From positions 881,909 through 945,908 of the forward strand of contig JALRME010000001.1 of the NCBI GenBank assembly GCA_026120035.1: 64,000 nucleotides of DNA, written 5' to 3'. The position numbers and the translations under genes are program-made. Under the pieces are notes generated by a model. The model saw only the letters and a list, made by a program, of their open reading frames with translations. It was not told the origin of the DNA and did no database searches. The stretch's first letter is position 1. Every line of letters begins with the position of its first letter. Positions 45,629-57,064 of this stretch are shown here, one piece after another. Source of the stretch: Coleophoma eucalyptorum. Taxonomy: Eukaryota; Ascomycota; Leotiomycetes; Helotiales; Dermateaceae.

Positions 45629-46945
45629 ATGGCATCGCCAATCGAAACTCAGAATATCACCTTCCTGGCGCAGCGGAAATTCCATAATTGCTACACTGTG
45701 CCTGCAACAGCTACACATGAAAGACTGAGAATTACTTACGCCATTGCTGGACCAGATGTGTCACGGAATGCAGATGGAATGGCGCATGATAATGGTGATG
45801 AGATAGAAACGGTTTTGTTCTTTGGTGGTATGTTCGGGGGTAGGTGGATGGCGCCGAGTTTGGATCATGTTGCTATGAAAGAAAACGTGCGGTGTTTGGT
45901 TATTGATCGGTATGTCTGAGCCTTGGTTTCCTTAGGTCTGCGTCTGTCTTCAATGCCGTGTGTTTCGGATAGAATCGCCATGCGACATTGCTTCTGGATT
46001 GGAGTTTGCATATACGAATTGAAAGCAATGTCTAGCTTGGAGACTTTTCGTTCCTACCAGACTCCAAAAACTAAAAAGGACGGCAGGCCCTCATTTGGTG
46101 GTTCGACACGAGTTCCACTCAAAAATCGGCTTCAAATTTCCTTAGAAGTAATACCACCACTTCTCCGCCATCTTGGGATTAAACACATCCATTTAGCAAG
46201 CCATTCGGCCGGAACGATGTACTCGCTCAACTTTCTGCGCCGCTTCCCGGAACTCCTCTCGCCAACCAACCCCAATGTCACTCTCTTCTCGCCCTTCGTT
46301 CACTCAGCAAATTCCGGCGTCTCTATCCTCGGCCTTGCAAGCTCACTTCCAAATTCCTGGCTAAATCACTGGAATAAGACTATCAATTTTGTGAACAAGA
46401 CATTGGTGCCAGGTTTTGCGACTTCTGGGACAGTCTTCACGGCTGCGAGCAATGCGATTAAGGTAAATAAGACGCTGACTTCGAAGGAGAAGATGGAGGA
46501 GAACCTGAAGGATATCGAAATGTATGGGGTCTCTACCGAGACCCATAAAGCTAGGCTTCAGTTATGCTCTCGGTGGATGTTTGAAGAAACTAATGTTGGC
46601 GGCAACGATGAAGCCAGGATGTGCTTGAAGATGGTTGCAGATGAATGTTCATGGGACGCCTGTGAAGATCATCGGGAATACGTCTTGGATCTTGCTAAGC
46701 TTTGGGAGGAGCGCGTTGCTAAAGGCGAAGCGAAGAGATTGAGAGTTAGAGCAGTATTTGCCGAGGACGATTTTATGATTGGCGTCCAAGGGAAGAAGTA
46801 TTTCGAGGGGGCTTGGGAAGGCAGGTGCGGGAGTGACATTTTGTTTGAGAGCTCTGTTGTGCCTGGGACGGATCATGATGGCACTGTAGTAGCGGCGAAT
46901 GGTGCTATTACCACGCTGTTTCGGGTGGCAAAGGGCGAGGCTTGA
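45629..46945 (+). CDS. Alpha/beta-hydrolase fold protein
   Basis: Predicted esterase/lipase-like enzyme. Two exons, 45629-45909 and 46087-46945, give 379 aa (1140 nt). The join restores VIDRPSFGGSTRVPL, the strand 4 loop typical of the fold, so the 177-nt intron is well supported although long for this window. The nucleophile elbow is HLASHSAG with S134. The acid residue is probably in VFAEDDFMIG and the histidine in VVPGTDHDGTV, both at normal positions. No signal peptide is evident, so cytosolic or peroxisomal location is likely. Substrate unknown. Its place between a permease and NSA2 gives no clear pathway. Confidence 0.86.
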
Positions 46946-47299
46946 ACAGGAATCCATTATAACCACAACATAATCGAAGCTAGAAAGCTTGTGTATCGGA
47001 TATTGAAGCTGGCGTGAGCTATAGAGCATAGCAGCCGACTATCGAATCTCGGAGTAGCATCCAGTTCACTAAATTGTAGGAAGAATGACAGAATGGAGTA
47101 AAGGAAAAGTGCCCACAGGAAGGTGGCCTTCTTTTATATATCCATTCTTCTATCTACTAACATGACTGATCTATGCCTAATGACAGACCGATCAGATATC
47201 TCCAGATATCATATTGAATGACTTAGTGTCAACCTATCCGCTTTTCCTGATCACCCCACGCCATAACGCCAAACTATGCTATTAATCTAGCCCGAAAGA
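46946..47299. other. Intergenic between convergent hydrolase and NSA2
   Basis: About 350 bp holding two 3' UTRs, no gene seen. Confidence 0.6.
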
Positions 47300-48346
47300 T
47301 CAAACAAGTAGAACACTATTTGGCATTAGTAAGAAAACAAAATGGCACAAAGACTGAGAACTTACGCGTTAACACAACCGTCGTTCTCACAGTTGTTAGT
47401 GATCTGCGCCCAGCGACCCCAGACAACCTTTCCTCCGGCAGTGACCAATCCCAACTCGGAAACGTTAACCTCGATGATGGTTCCCTTGGTGAGAACACCC
47501 AATTGAGTGTCTGTAATAAATTAGCCACATGCTTTGAAGGGTCGTAAAATCGCTTGATGACATACACATAGGATTCTGGGGGTTCTTCTTGACGGAGATA
47601 ATTGGTAGCTGAACAGTAACACCGAGTTCAGGATGAGTGACGTTCGCCTTCTTGTAACGCAAACCCATAGGTCGGATGAAACGCTCGTATTTGACGGGTC
47701 GTCTTGTGAAGTCTGGTCCAACGAAGGTTGGCTATCATATGTTAGTATGGTCTTGGACTGCAGGTGGTGTTCAGCTCTATATACCTTTGTAATCATTCGC
47801 TTCCAGCCCTTCTTAGCAGTCTTCTTTCCAGTCTTGACGACTTTGAACATCTAGGATCCATTAGCATCATTCTCCTTCAATTTGCTTTCCATATTTCTTT
47901 ACCTCTTCCTCAGCAATACCCCTAACTTTAGGCAAAGGTACGCTGAACTTTGCAGCCTTCTCATTACGCTTGTTCTTAATAGCACTTGACAATGCCTTTG
48001 CATTTGTTGGATTTGAGCGATCGAGAAGATATTGTGGAAGAGGAGTGCTGCTGGGTTCGGCGGGTGCTGAAGATTTGACGTTTCGTTCCTCATGGGCCTT
48101 GATCTGCTTCTTCATCTGGATCTTCTCATGATGTCTCTTCTTCTGATAGAGCTTCGCCCGTAGACCGGTCAATTTTTGCGCATCCTCACTCGCTTTGTGC
48201 CCTTCTCTTGCCGCCTTCTTTCGAGTGCGCTCTTCATGATCGAGACGACGACCATGCAGCTTGCGCCAGCGGTCCATATACTCATTTTGAGGCTACAGAG
48301 TAGTTAGAAGTATGCAATGTGTTATCACAGGAAAATGACATACCAT
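47300..48346 (-). CDS. NSA2: Ribosome biogenesis protein Nsa2
   Basis: Nucleolar factor of pre-60S particles, needed for 27SB rRNA processing. Six coding exons: 48344-48346, 47903-48292, 47785-47850, 47566-47731, 47366-47510 and 47300-47315; 786 nt, 261 aa, exactly the family's normal length. The first coding exon is just the ATG, directly followed by a GTATGT donor; the next exon begins [30 protein letters not shown]. Later joins restore [38 protein letters not shown] and CVNAVLLV at the C terminus, an S8e-like beta domain. The gene is intron-rich even by local standards. Head-to-head with the bL21m gene. Confidence 0.95.
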
Positions 48347-48579
48347 GATGGGCTACTGAGTTGAGGGGTGGATGTGGAATGAGAAATGTCAATCGCTCAA
48401 AAAGTTGAGGGCCCTGGCGATAATCGATAACCAAAATTTCCTCGGCCGCCAAGCTACCACCGGAACGGCGGAACATTCAACCGCCGACATTTTGGTTCGA
48501 GATTCGAGCAGGAAGTCAAGAAATCATCAAGGACAGCAATACAGTCATTGGCGCCGTCAATCTGTGTCGAACCTTCAAA
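48347..48579. promoter_or_regulatory. Divergent promoter NSA2 / bL21m
   Basis: 233 bp between the start codons of a cytosolic ribosome assembly factor and a mitochondrial ribosomal protein. No individual site is claimed. Confidence 0.45.
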
Positions 48580-49245
48580 ATGCTCGCCAGAACGCTTCGA
48601 AAGTCCATTTTGGACACAAGAATATCGACATCTACCCTGCCGCCCACCTTCCTCCTCCCAATTCGCGCGAGATGCTTCAATTCTACGACCCAGAATATTG
48701 ATTCACCACCAGAGGCAGCCGACGCCACCCAAGGATTGTCATCAGCTTCATCTACTCTTGCAGCTGATATTCCCGCTACCCCCAAAGTCAATTTACCATC
48801 TTCCTCTATACCAACTGCTCCCTCCGCACCAACATCTCGTCTGGCGCTCTCAGATTCAGTAAAGGAGCTCCTGCCATTATTGCGTGCCCAACCTGCACAT
48901 TTCGTCACAGCACACATTCATGCACAACCATATCTTGTCACGGAGGGTGATATCGTACGACTGCCATTCCATATGCCTGGAGTTGTCCCTGGCGATATTC
49001 TCCGACTGAACCGAGCATCGAGCTTAGGAAGCAGAGATTACACACTGAAGGGAACGCCATATATAGATGAGAGAATCTTCGAGTGCAGGGCAAGAGTTAT
49101 GGGAACTGAGGCAGAGCCAATGAGAACTAAGGAGAAGAAGAAGAGGCGGACACGGAAGACCAAGACTGTGAAGAGCAAGCACAAGTATACGATACTGAGG
49201 ATTGCCGAGCTGAAAGTCTTGCCAATAGAGGAGATTGAGAGCTAG
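48580..49245 (+). CDS. MRPL49: Mitochondrial large-subunit ribosomal protein bL21m
   Basis: Homologue of bacterial L21 in the mitochondrial ribosome. Single exon, 221 aa. Residues 1-35 (MLARTLRKSILDTRISTSTL...) are arginine- and serine-rich without acidic residues apart from one aspartate, a mitochondrial presequence. Residues 36-90 form a low-complexity linker. The bL21 domain starts at about residue 98 with HFVTAHIHAQPYLVTEGDIVRLP and continues through GVVPGDILRLNRASSLGSRDYTLKGTPYI; the C terminus has the basic KEKKKRRTRKTKTVKSKHKYT segment seen in L21 proteins. Confidence 0.92.
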   Translation: MLARTLRKSILDTRISTSTLPPTFLLPIRARCFNSTTQNIDSPPEAADATQGLSSASSTLAADIPATPKVNLPSSSIPTAPSAPTSRLALSDSVKELLPLLRAQPAHFVTAHIHAQPYLVTEGDIVRLPFHMPGVVPGDILRLNRASSLGSRDYTLKGTPYIDERIFECRARVMGTEAEPMRTKEKKKRRTRKTKTVKSKHKYTILRIAELKVLPIEEIES

Positions 49246-50578
49246 AGCAGCCTATGAAGATATTCGGGATAGGAAAGGGGAGGGTAGCTTGGGTGTATTT
49301 AGTGGACGTCTTGGCGATGGACATCCGTCTTCCCAGCTTCATGAGAATGCCCGAGAAGTGCCTGAGAGAAGAGTCGCTCTCGTGTAAGAACAGGCACGGG
49401 CTTGTATATCAATGTATCAATTTACACGGACCTTCTGCGGAACAGTCCAAAATCAGAGGAACGGTTTTGAAGTTCATGGATCAGCTGACAAACGTAAATG
49501 TGCGTGGTGTGACTTCAGGCTTGCAAAGTAATTGCTGTGGCTAGTGGAGCAGTTTGGAAGCTTCAAAATAGTGTAGAGGTACTCGACTTGACCAACCGAT
49601 ACCAGAAAAGAGCCCAGGATCTGGGTGAATCTACTTGGTGCTAAATGCAGGTTCTAGCTCGAAAGTTCGGAGATACTCCTTACCAGAATCGTCCATCATG
49701 CCCGCTTTGTGGCCTGAGTGCCCACGTTGCTGGCTGTGGATTTCGAAGATTGAATTTTGACTGATCAGTTGAAATGCGAAGTTGGACGTGGTTGGACAAC
49801 ACTGTGCTCAACAAGCCTAACATCGTGAGGGAATCTTGCAACATTCAAAGAATAGACATATCACGAAGGAAACATTTCTTCGGTGATGGTTATAATCTTC
49901 GGCTGTCTGAGCCCTGCCTCAGCCTCCTGGGAGAACCAAGTCCATGGCTCCTTTACACCATTTTAATGCTCCTCGCAATCCATGAATTTCTCCTGGATAT
50001 TTCCTGGATATTTCCTGGATATTTCCTGGATATATCCTGAGGGCTCTCTTAGTAATGACGGCCGTACCTAGATGAGTTAGTGTATTATCCGTTAGGTAGT
50101 GTAGGTGAAGTAGTGTAAGTACGGTACTTAGGCCCGGATATTGCCAAGCTCCCACGAAGAACCCCGCAAAGGAAGTCCCCCAGCGTCCTCCCCCGCCCCC
50201 ACAATTTCCTGAGCTCCCCAGATGCATTTCAATGCTGCAACTGGCCATTTGGGGACATCTACTCGGAAATGCCCCCGGCTTCCTAATCAGTCCCCATAGC
50301 CGGTTTGCACGTAGCAATAGTGGTATGCACAAAGACAGGCTATTCTGGGGATTCCTCATGCAATGCTCGTCATGGGGTTCTCCTCTCCTCCCCGAACATC
50401 GTCATCCTGCGAAATCGGTACTATGCTGGTGGTAAAGAGGGCTCTCGGTTGTATATAGTCTTCGGTCTTCATGTATAGCTTCGGTCAAACCGTCTCATTC
50501 GTTTTATATCTCCCCGAATTCTAGGTCAAAGAACGGACGTACAAGAAAGCCCCGTTGCTTAATTTGCTAACCTCTATC
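49246..50578. other. Intergenic, start of the accessory segment
   Basis: 1.3 kb between bL21m and the first flavoprotein. No gene is recognised. It carries an 11-bp tandem repeat (separate entry). Composition shifts from core-like to more irregular here. Confidence 0.5.
49989..50040. repeat. 11-bp tandem repeat, unit TTTCCTGGATA
   Basis: Four tandem units at 49989-49999 (one mismatch), 50000-50010, 50011-50021 and 50022-50032, followed by a partial unit to 50040. Units two to four are identical. Confidence 0.9.
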
Positions 50579-52695
50579 ATGGGTTCTGTTGCAACTTCCT
50601 TCAGTATCAAAGATGCGCCAATCGAGAATCTCAGACCATTGAAAGTCAGGGTCATTGGTGCAGGATATTCAGGAATTTATCTAGGCATTCGCATCCCACA
50701 ACGGTTAAGAAACGTGGATTTACAGATCTATGAGAAGAATGATGGCATCGGGGGGACTTGGTGGGAGAATAGATACCCTGGGGTGAGTATTTTTAATTTT
50801 CAGAAGCAATATATAATATGCAACAAAATGTGTTCCTTGTTGTGGCAAACCCTTCCGGGTTGGTAGTGATGCACTGCTTGTAGAATCAAAATGCTAACAT
50901 AACCATACTTTAGTGCGCCTGTGACATTCCTTGTAAGTCGCATTTCACACAGACCAGTACATCAAGAGTAACAGGATATAGCCCATTCATACCAATACTC
51001 TTTTGATCCTAATCCAAACTGGTCGGCTTTCTACGCCCCAGCCGAAGAGATATGCGACTACCTCCACAGTATTGCCGAGAAGTACGGTGTTATGAGATAC
51101 GTGAAAACTTCTCACAAGATTATCGATTGCGTCTGGGATGACAACATCAAGAAATGGTAACAATGCATTATTTCTGGCGTGTTGGACAGAACCTCATACT
51201 TACTAGCGGTAGGAAGCTTGCTATTCAGCTCACTAAAACGGGAGAGATCTTTCATGACGAGGCCGATGTCCTGATATCTGCTCGGGGTGGTCTGAATGAA
51301 ATCTCATGGCCGAAAATCCCGGGGTTGGAGAGTTTCCAAGGAGAAGTTATGCATTCTGCTGCGTGGAATCAAGAGTAAGTTTGCCAAACTCCTACGCACA
51401 CGGTTTTATTCACAAATGTAGCTATGATTTCACAAGCAAGAAAGTGGGTGTCATTGGAGGCGGTTCTAGCTCGATACAGATTGTACCAAAATTACAGCAA
51501 GTTGCATCAAAGTTGAGCTGTTTTGTGAGAAGTAGGACGTGGATTTCCAATCCATTTGGAGATGGTCAGTACACTTATTCCTCTGTCTCGAGTGCGGTCC
51601 TGACAACCTGTCTAGCGGCTATGGCAAAGCTTGGTCTAGATCCAGAGAAGATCGAATGTAAGTATGCCTCGTACTTAGCACCGCCACCGCTTGCTAATTT
51701 TTATAGTTTCCCCAGAGCAAAGAGAAGTGTTCCGTAACGATCCTGAGAAGTTCCTGGAGTTTCGCAAGATCATTGAAACAGATGGAAACACGATTCACGG
51801 CGTGACTTTCAAGGATTCAGAACTGCAAAGGGGAGCTGTTCAAGCATTTCGAGCCATGATGAAGCAAAGATTAGCTAAGAAACCCGAGATCGTCGACGCA
51901 CTCACACCGTCGTTCGCTGTTGGCTGTAGACGCTTAACACCTGGTCCCGGCTATCTTGAAGCATTGGTAGAAGACAATGTCGATTTTATTTCCACCAAGA
52001 TCTCCTCCATATCTCCATCAGGAATAGTCCTAGAAACTGGCGACGAGGTCAAAATCGACGCTTTGGTCTGCGCAACAGGGTTCAAAGCCGGTGCTCCACC
52101 ACCTTTCTCGGTCGTAGGCAAGAATCACATATCCCTCGAGCAGCGCTTCACACCGATTCCAGAATCATACCTCACCATGACGGTAGATGGCTTTCCAAAC
52201 TTTTTCATGATGCTAGGGCCCAATTCCGCCATCGGGTCGGGCTCATTGACCATGATGATCGAAACGGAAGGCGACTATATCGTGAAGTGCATCCGCAAGC
52301 TCCAGAAAGAAGATTACCTCTCCATGATGCCAAAGCCTGAACGCGTGGCTGATTTCCAGGCATACATACAGGAGTATTTCGCCAATACAGTGTATATGGA
52401 CGAATGTAATTCGTGGTATCGTAGTGAAGGCGGGAAGGGACGCCATATTGTCGGCCTTTGGCCTGGGAGCACGTTGCATTGCCTCGAAGCGATGAGGGCA
52501 CCAAGATGGGAGGATTTCGAGTTTGAATCTAAGAGTGCGAATAGATTGAGGTGGCTGGGCAACGGCTGGAGCGAAACTATGTTTGAGGGCAGAGGGGATC
52601 CGGCGTGGTATCTTGAGCCTAGGTTTGTAGACAAGCCCATAGAGACGTGTCCCGAGGACGATGAGACGTTCAAAATGAGACCATTTTCCCATTAG
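50579..52695 (+). CDS. Baeyer-Villiger-type flavin monooxygenase
   Basis: FAD- and NADPH-dependent enzyme that would insert oxygen next to a ketone to give an ester or lactone. Six exons: 50579-50782, 50914-50932, 50982-51156, 51213-51374, 51422-51657 and 51707-52695; 1785 nt, 594 aa, in frame. The FAD Rossmann motif is VIGAGYSGI (from residue 25), followed by [27 protein letters not shown], a strong type I BVMO signature across two splice joins. The BVMO fingerprint FxGxxxHxxxW is F174-G176-H180-W184 (FQGEVMHSAAW). The second Rossmann is VGVIGGGSSSIQIVP. Exon 2 is only 19 nt. No signal peptide. It opens a run of three co-oriented oxygenase genes. Substrate unknown; steroid- or terpenoid-type ketones are common for the family. 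Confidence 0.9.
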
Positions 52696-53787
52696 GGAAT
52701 GTTGTGATTTGAGCGGTGTGTTTATTTTGGTTAATTCATATACAGACTTGAGCGGCCTTCAATTCATGGTGCTCTTTAACTAGTAATTCAGCTTCTTGAT
52801 ATGTTGTCTATACTGCCTCCAGATGTGAGTGACCTCCCTGCTTCAAGTCTTTTTATTCCAGTCTCGTCTAAGCTTCAGCTCGCTAAACTCATGTCCCGAA
52901 CTTGGCCTATAAACAAGGTCTGTATCAAGCCAGGATCGAGTGCTTTATCTAACTGCCTTGATTATTTACAAGAGGTTAAGACCTTGGTATTCATCTACCT
53001 CAAGCGATAACACCTAAGCTTGTGAGAACTAAAATTCCTTTGCCAACTACCGATCTACCGATCTGAGGCTTTCATCGGATGAATTCCCGGAAGCGCTGTA
53101 ACTATATGTGACCGGCTTTGGCCAACATCTATAAGTGTCCATTTTTCTTCTTCATTCGCTGGAAGGTCTTCTAAAGTGGGTGATGAAGGTCACTCTGTCT
53201 CATGCCATCTCTAATATGAGACTATCGCTTATAAATTCATGTACATGCCACGTAATTAGAGGGGAGTTTGCCTTTGCGATGAAGAGGCACAGCAGGTTAG
53301 GTGCAGAAGGCACAGCAGTTAAATAAAGAGGTGCAGAAATTAAGTATTGACACTGGGCCTCCAAGGCGCCTTTACTAGCACATGACATCTAACTGTTTCT
53401 AGATATCTTGCCGGGGCAAAAGACTACCATATGGTCCTTGTACACAAATCAATAAGGGCTCCTTGGAAGACCCAGTGTAGTTGCTTGACCGCTGTACCTC
53501 TTTATCCTATAAGCTTTATATTTGAAAGGCACTCGGGGTAGTATTGCATATGCTGATGTGAGACTTTAATAGTCTACGTGTTTTAAGATCCGAGATCTAC
53601 ATTACTATAGGAGAATTGATTTTGCATTGGGCGATGTAATATTTTAGCGGTTTAAGCACCCTAAGGTGTGATTTAAATTTAAAGTGCATGCCCTGCTTTA
53701 AATGTCATATAACAAGATCAAGTCACTTTTTAGTTACTAAAGGGACATTAGGTGCAGATCTATCGAAGAATTGTACAGTTGACATTG
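52696..53787. other. AT-rich spacer between the two flavoprotein genes
   Basis: 1.1 kb without gene. It contains a candidate miniature inverted-repeat element at 53323-53505 and otherwise only short open frames. Confidence 0.55.
53323..53505. mobile_element. Candidate MITE with imperfect ~50-bp terminal inverted repeats
   Basis: Left arm 53323-53371 begins ATAAAGAGGTGCAG; the reverse complement of the right arm 53456-53505 begins ATAAAGAGGTACAG. Over the arm length about 37 of 48 positions match, including CACTGGG and TCCAAGG blocks. The spacer is about 84 bp. Total about 183 bp, non-coding, AT-rich surroundings: the form of a decayed non-autonomous DNA transposon. I could not identify a clear target-site duplication. 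Confidence 0.45.
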
Positions 53788-55806
53788 ATGATGGAAAAGG
53801 AAACACGAACTCGCTCACGTGTTAACGACTTGCCTTCTGGCATCCCTACCGTGCCACCTTTTGATGGCGAGCATAGCGTTGATGCTGGTAAAGCAGCAGC
53901 CACCTTTCTTGCATCCTTTGCCGACACTGTCCAGACTGGGGAGTGGCAGTCTTTTGGCGACCTTTTTTCTGAGAACTGTTGGTGGAGAGACAGTCTAACA
54001 TTGACATTCGACAAACGAACCTTGAAGGGGAGGCAGAATGTTGTCAAAGCATGGAAGGAACTCTCATCTACGAGAAAGCCAACTTCATTCACTACACAGA
54101 AAGGTGGCAGTCTAGATATGGACGCTCAATTTGTGCGTCTAGCACCTACACTGGCTTCTCTTGATGTTCCCTTCGGCTTCACGACGGAGGCTCCTAAGTC
54201 AAAGTGCATTGGCCAAATGAAGCTGATACCTGAAAACAACCAGTGGAAAATCTGGGTTCTAGGCACTGCCGTTATCGCACTCGAAGAGCATCCATTTGTA
54301 CCACTGCCTCGCCAGCCATCTTCCTCTATAGTTGATGCTTCACAGAGAGGTAAAGCACACGCTCAGGGTCTTCCTCGTATACAGGGGGTTCTCGATGCCA
54401 TCGTCGTCGGTGCCAGCTCTAGCGGAATAGCCAACACGATTATGCTCGACGCCATTGGGGCCAATGTGGCTGCTTTTGACATGGAACCAGTGGCTGGGGG
54501 AAACTGGTCAACTAAACGCTACGACAGTATCACCGTCCACCATCCGGCCTTCATGATCCAGCTGCCACTCTTTCCCGTGCCTAGCGAAGGCTACCCAGAG
54601 TATCTGACTGGCCGCGACTTAACGGCCTACTTTTCGAGCGCCATCCAGACGTTAAATCTCCCGGTGTTTAGCGGAATAAAAGTGCTGAGCAACACTTTCG
54701 ATGAGACGACACAGCTGTGGGACGTCCGGATTCAAGATGTCGAGACAAATATGGAAACCTCCCTCATAGCCCGAAATATCGTCCTCTCGACAGGTTTTAT
54801 TGTCTCGCCCGACAACCCTAAATTCCCTGACGTAGTTGATCAGCACCTATTCCAGGGACCAGTCCAGCATACCACCGAGTATCGTACATCTGAGCCATAT
54901 AAGGACAAAGCAGTCATTGTTGTTGGCTCCGGCAACTCAGCACATGATGTTGCTGGAAATTTGGCCCGTGGCGGAGCAAACGAAGTCACCATCTTACAGC
55001 GAAGCCCTACCGTTCTTTTCGACTTTGATGTCATCGCACCGATGTTGACGATACGATACAAAGGTGATATCCCCGTCGATACAGCTGACTTCCTAGAGAC
55101 AATGATGCCGACTGCCATCACACGCGACATGGCCAGGGGTGGTATGGCTATGATGCTACAGGCGCAGGCAGAGCGATGCGCTGCCTTCGAAAGCAAAGGG
55201 TACATGGTCGACAGGACGCCATGTCTTATATCTCGTGCGTACGAGGAGAGAGGTCGTTCTTTTTACATGGATCTTCCAAAAACGTTTGATCTCGTTTTCC
55301 AGGACCGTATCAAGATTGCAAGAGGCGAGGCAAGGCGGTTTGTGGACGGCGGTATCGTCGTCCATGACAAGGCAGAGGGTAAGGATAAAGTTCTCAAGGC
55401 CGACGGTATCGTCTATGCGACAGGCTACGCCACTGTCGACCTACCAAAGATATATGCGGAGAGTGGCTTCATTGATGCCAAATCAGCCTCCAAGCTTGAG
55501 AATATCAGCCGATTTGGTGTTGATACTGAGGGTGAGACACCAGGTCTGGTGACATTCTCTGGTCGTAGGTCTCCTCCTTCTTGTCCCTATGTTGGATCCG
55601 TATGCTTATGCCATTTCACTAGATCCCCATCTCTACTTTTCCGGATTAGGCTTCTACATGAATCGCTGGATGGTGAGTAATACAATGCCTCAGTACTCCA
55701 TATTACTACTAATCAGACATGGTTATAGGCAAGATACACAGCAATCCAGGTAATGGCCGATGTCACAGGAAAGTTTCCTGCAAGATATCCTCGCTACCCC
55801 TCTTAG
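53788..55806 (+). CDS. Flavin monooxygenase with N-terminal SnoaL-like domain
   Basis: FAD/NADPH monooxygenase fused to an NTF2/SnoaL-like domain. Three exons, 53788-55564, 55623-55672 and 55729-55806, give 634 aa (1905 nt). The frame is open from 53752 but only as GTG, so the ATG at 53788 (MMEKETR) is used. Residues about 35-150 are the SnoaL-like part (FLASFADTVQTGEWQSFGDLF ... NCWWRDSLTL). The FAD motif is AIVVGASSSG (about 205-213), in which the usual GAG is GAS. An FMO-type FxGxxxHxxxY motif follows (FQGPVQHTTEY, from 355), then the NADPH motif VVGSGNSAHDV (380-385). The last two joins restore FSGHPHLYFSGLGFYMNRWMARYTAIQ, a typical tail of this fungal group. Substrate unknown. Confidence 0.9.
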
Positions 55807-57064
55807 TTCTAGATTAGTGCTACCCTTCAAATTAAAGAAAGCTTAATATCTCGTATAAAATTAACAGAGCTAACTGAAGGATACAAGTTACTAGTTCGCA
55901 TAGTGGACTGTTTGATTGTACATCTATACCAAAAACATGTCCCGGGGACGATGCTACAACCCACAGAGCTTCTTTTCTATGTCATCGCCTTCTTTCTTTC
56001 GAGATTCACAAAATCGCTCTTAAATCTAGCCGTGGTATGGTATTCCCCAGTCTATGGCCAGGAATGTCACCCTCCTATACTGGTCCATGGTTTCGAGTGC
56101 GGTTCAGTACCGGCAGGTTAGGAAGTCTCTATACAAATTTTATCATGACACAATCTGATTTCACAATTAACAATGCGGCAATTGAACTGCCCTTCGACGT
56201 TATGGAGTATTAGAATACTATAGGTAATACTTTATCTGTCCTGGATTACTGAAAAAGAAAAAAAGATTGAATAAACGTATACCAACCGTAACTTACCTTG
56301 GTTTCCTACACAATTTACTCGTAGGTAGGCCAACCTTTCACATTCAGCCAATTACTCATCGAAAATGGAGCGGGCGTGTACCCAATTCAGGGTCCACCGT
56401 TCCCGGGCCCAAAATAACCGTCTCAGCAGGGGTGGACTCGAGTTAGGCCGCCCCCTATTATCAAATTGTGCCCAGATTACCGTACGATGTGCCAACTACT
56501 TACGCTCCATGGCGCTTGCGAGTCGCTATCGCCCGCGTGGCTCGTTATCGCATCTACCCTTGCAAGTCTTCATTATTGCGCTTACAGCTCTCTGTCGTGC
56601 AACTTTCTACAATGTATTCCACTAGCGACTGCTTCACTTGCCATGTTTCACTAAGCGGAAACGCCTGTCCTCATTCTGTGACAACACAAACTGGTCCTCT
56701 CAGTCCCGAGCGCTGTTGGACTGGACGGCATCACTTGGTTATCTAACATTATATTGCTGACTACCTCCCTCATCAAGCTTATGCGAGTGTTGGTGCCTCG
56801 GAGCGGGGACTCTGACTCTTGTAGCTCTAGTTGAGCGAGGAATAGTCTACCTAAGTTGATCCCTGCCATGTTTCCTGCGCCCCATATATATATAATGCGC
56901 AAGCCCAGGAGATTTTTTGTGCTCCCGTACCTCCGATCCAGTTGCTTACAGTACTCTGTATGTTCATTTAAAAGGCTGCCCCCCCGGCCTGAAGGACACC
57001 CGATCAAGATCAGAACTAAACTAGGTTTATAGATCGGCTTGCCGGGAGCCTCGCAGATCGAATC
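55807..57064. other. Spacer between the SnoaL-FMO and P450 genes
   Basis: 1.26 kb with no gene that I can support. Several short open frames overlap around 56365-56745 without domain features. Confidence 0.5.

Noticed and set aside
56365..56745. Cluster of overlapping short frames between the SnoaL-FMO and the P450
   Set aside because: All three plus-strand frames are open only for short stretches, with no consistent codon use and no motif.
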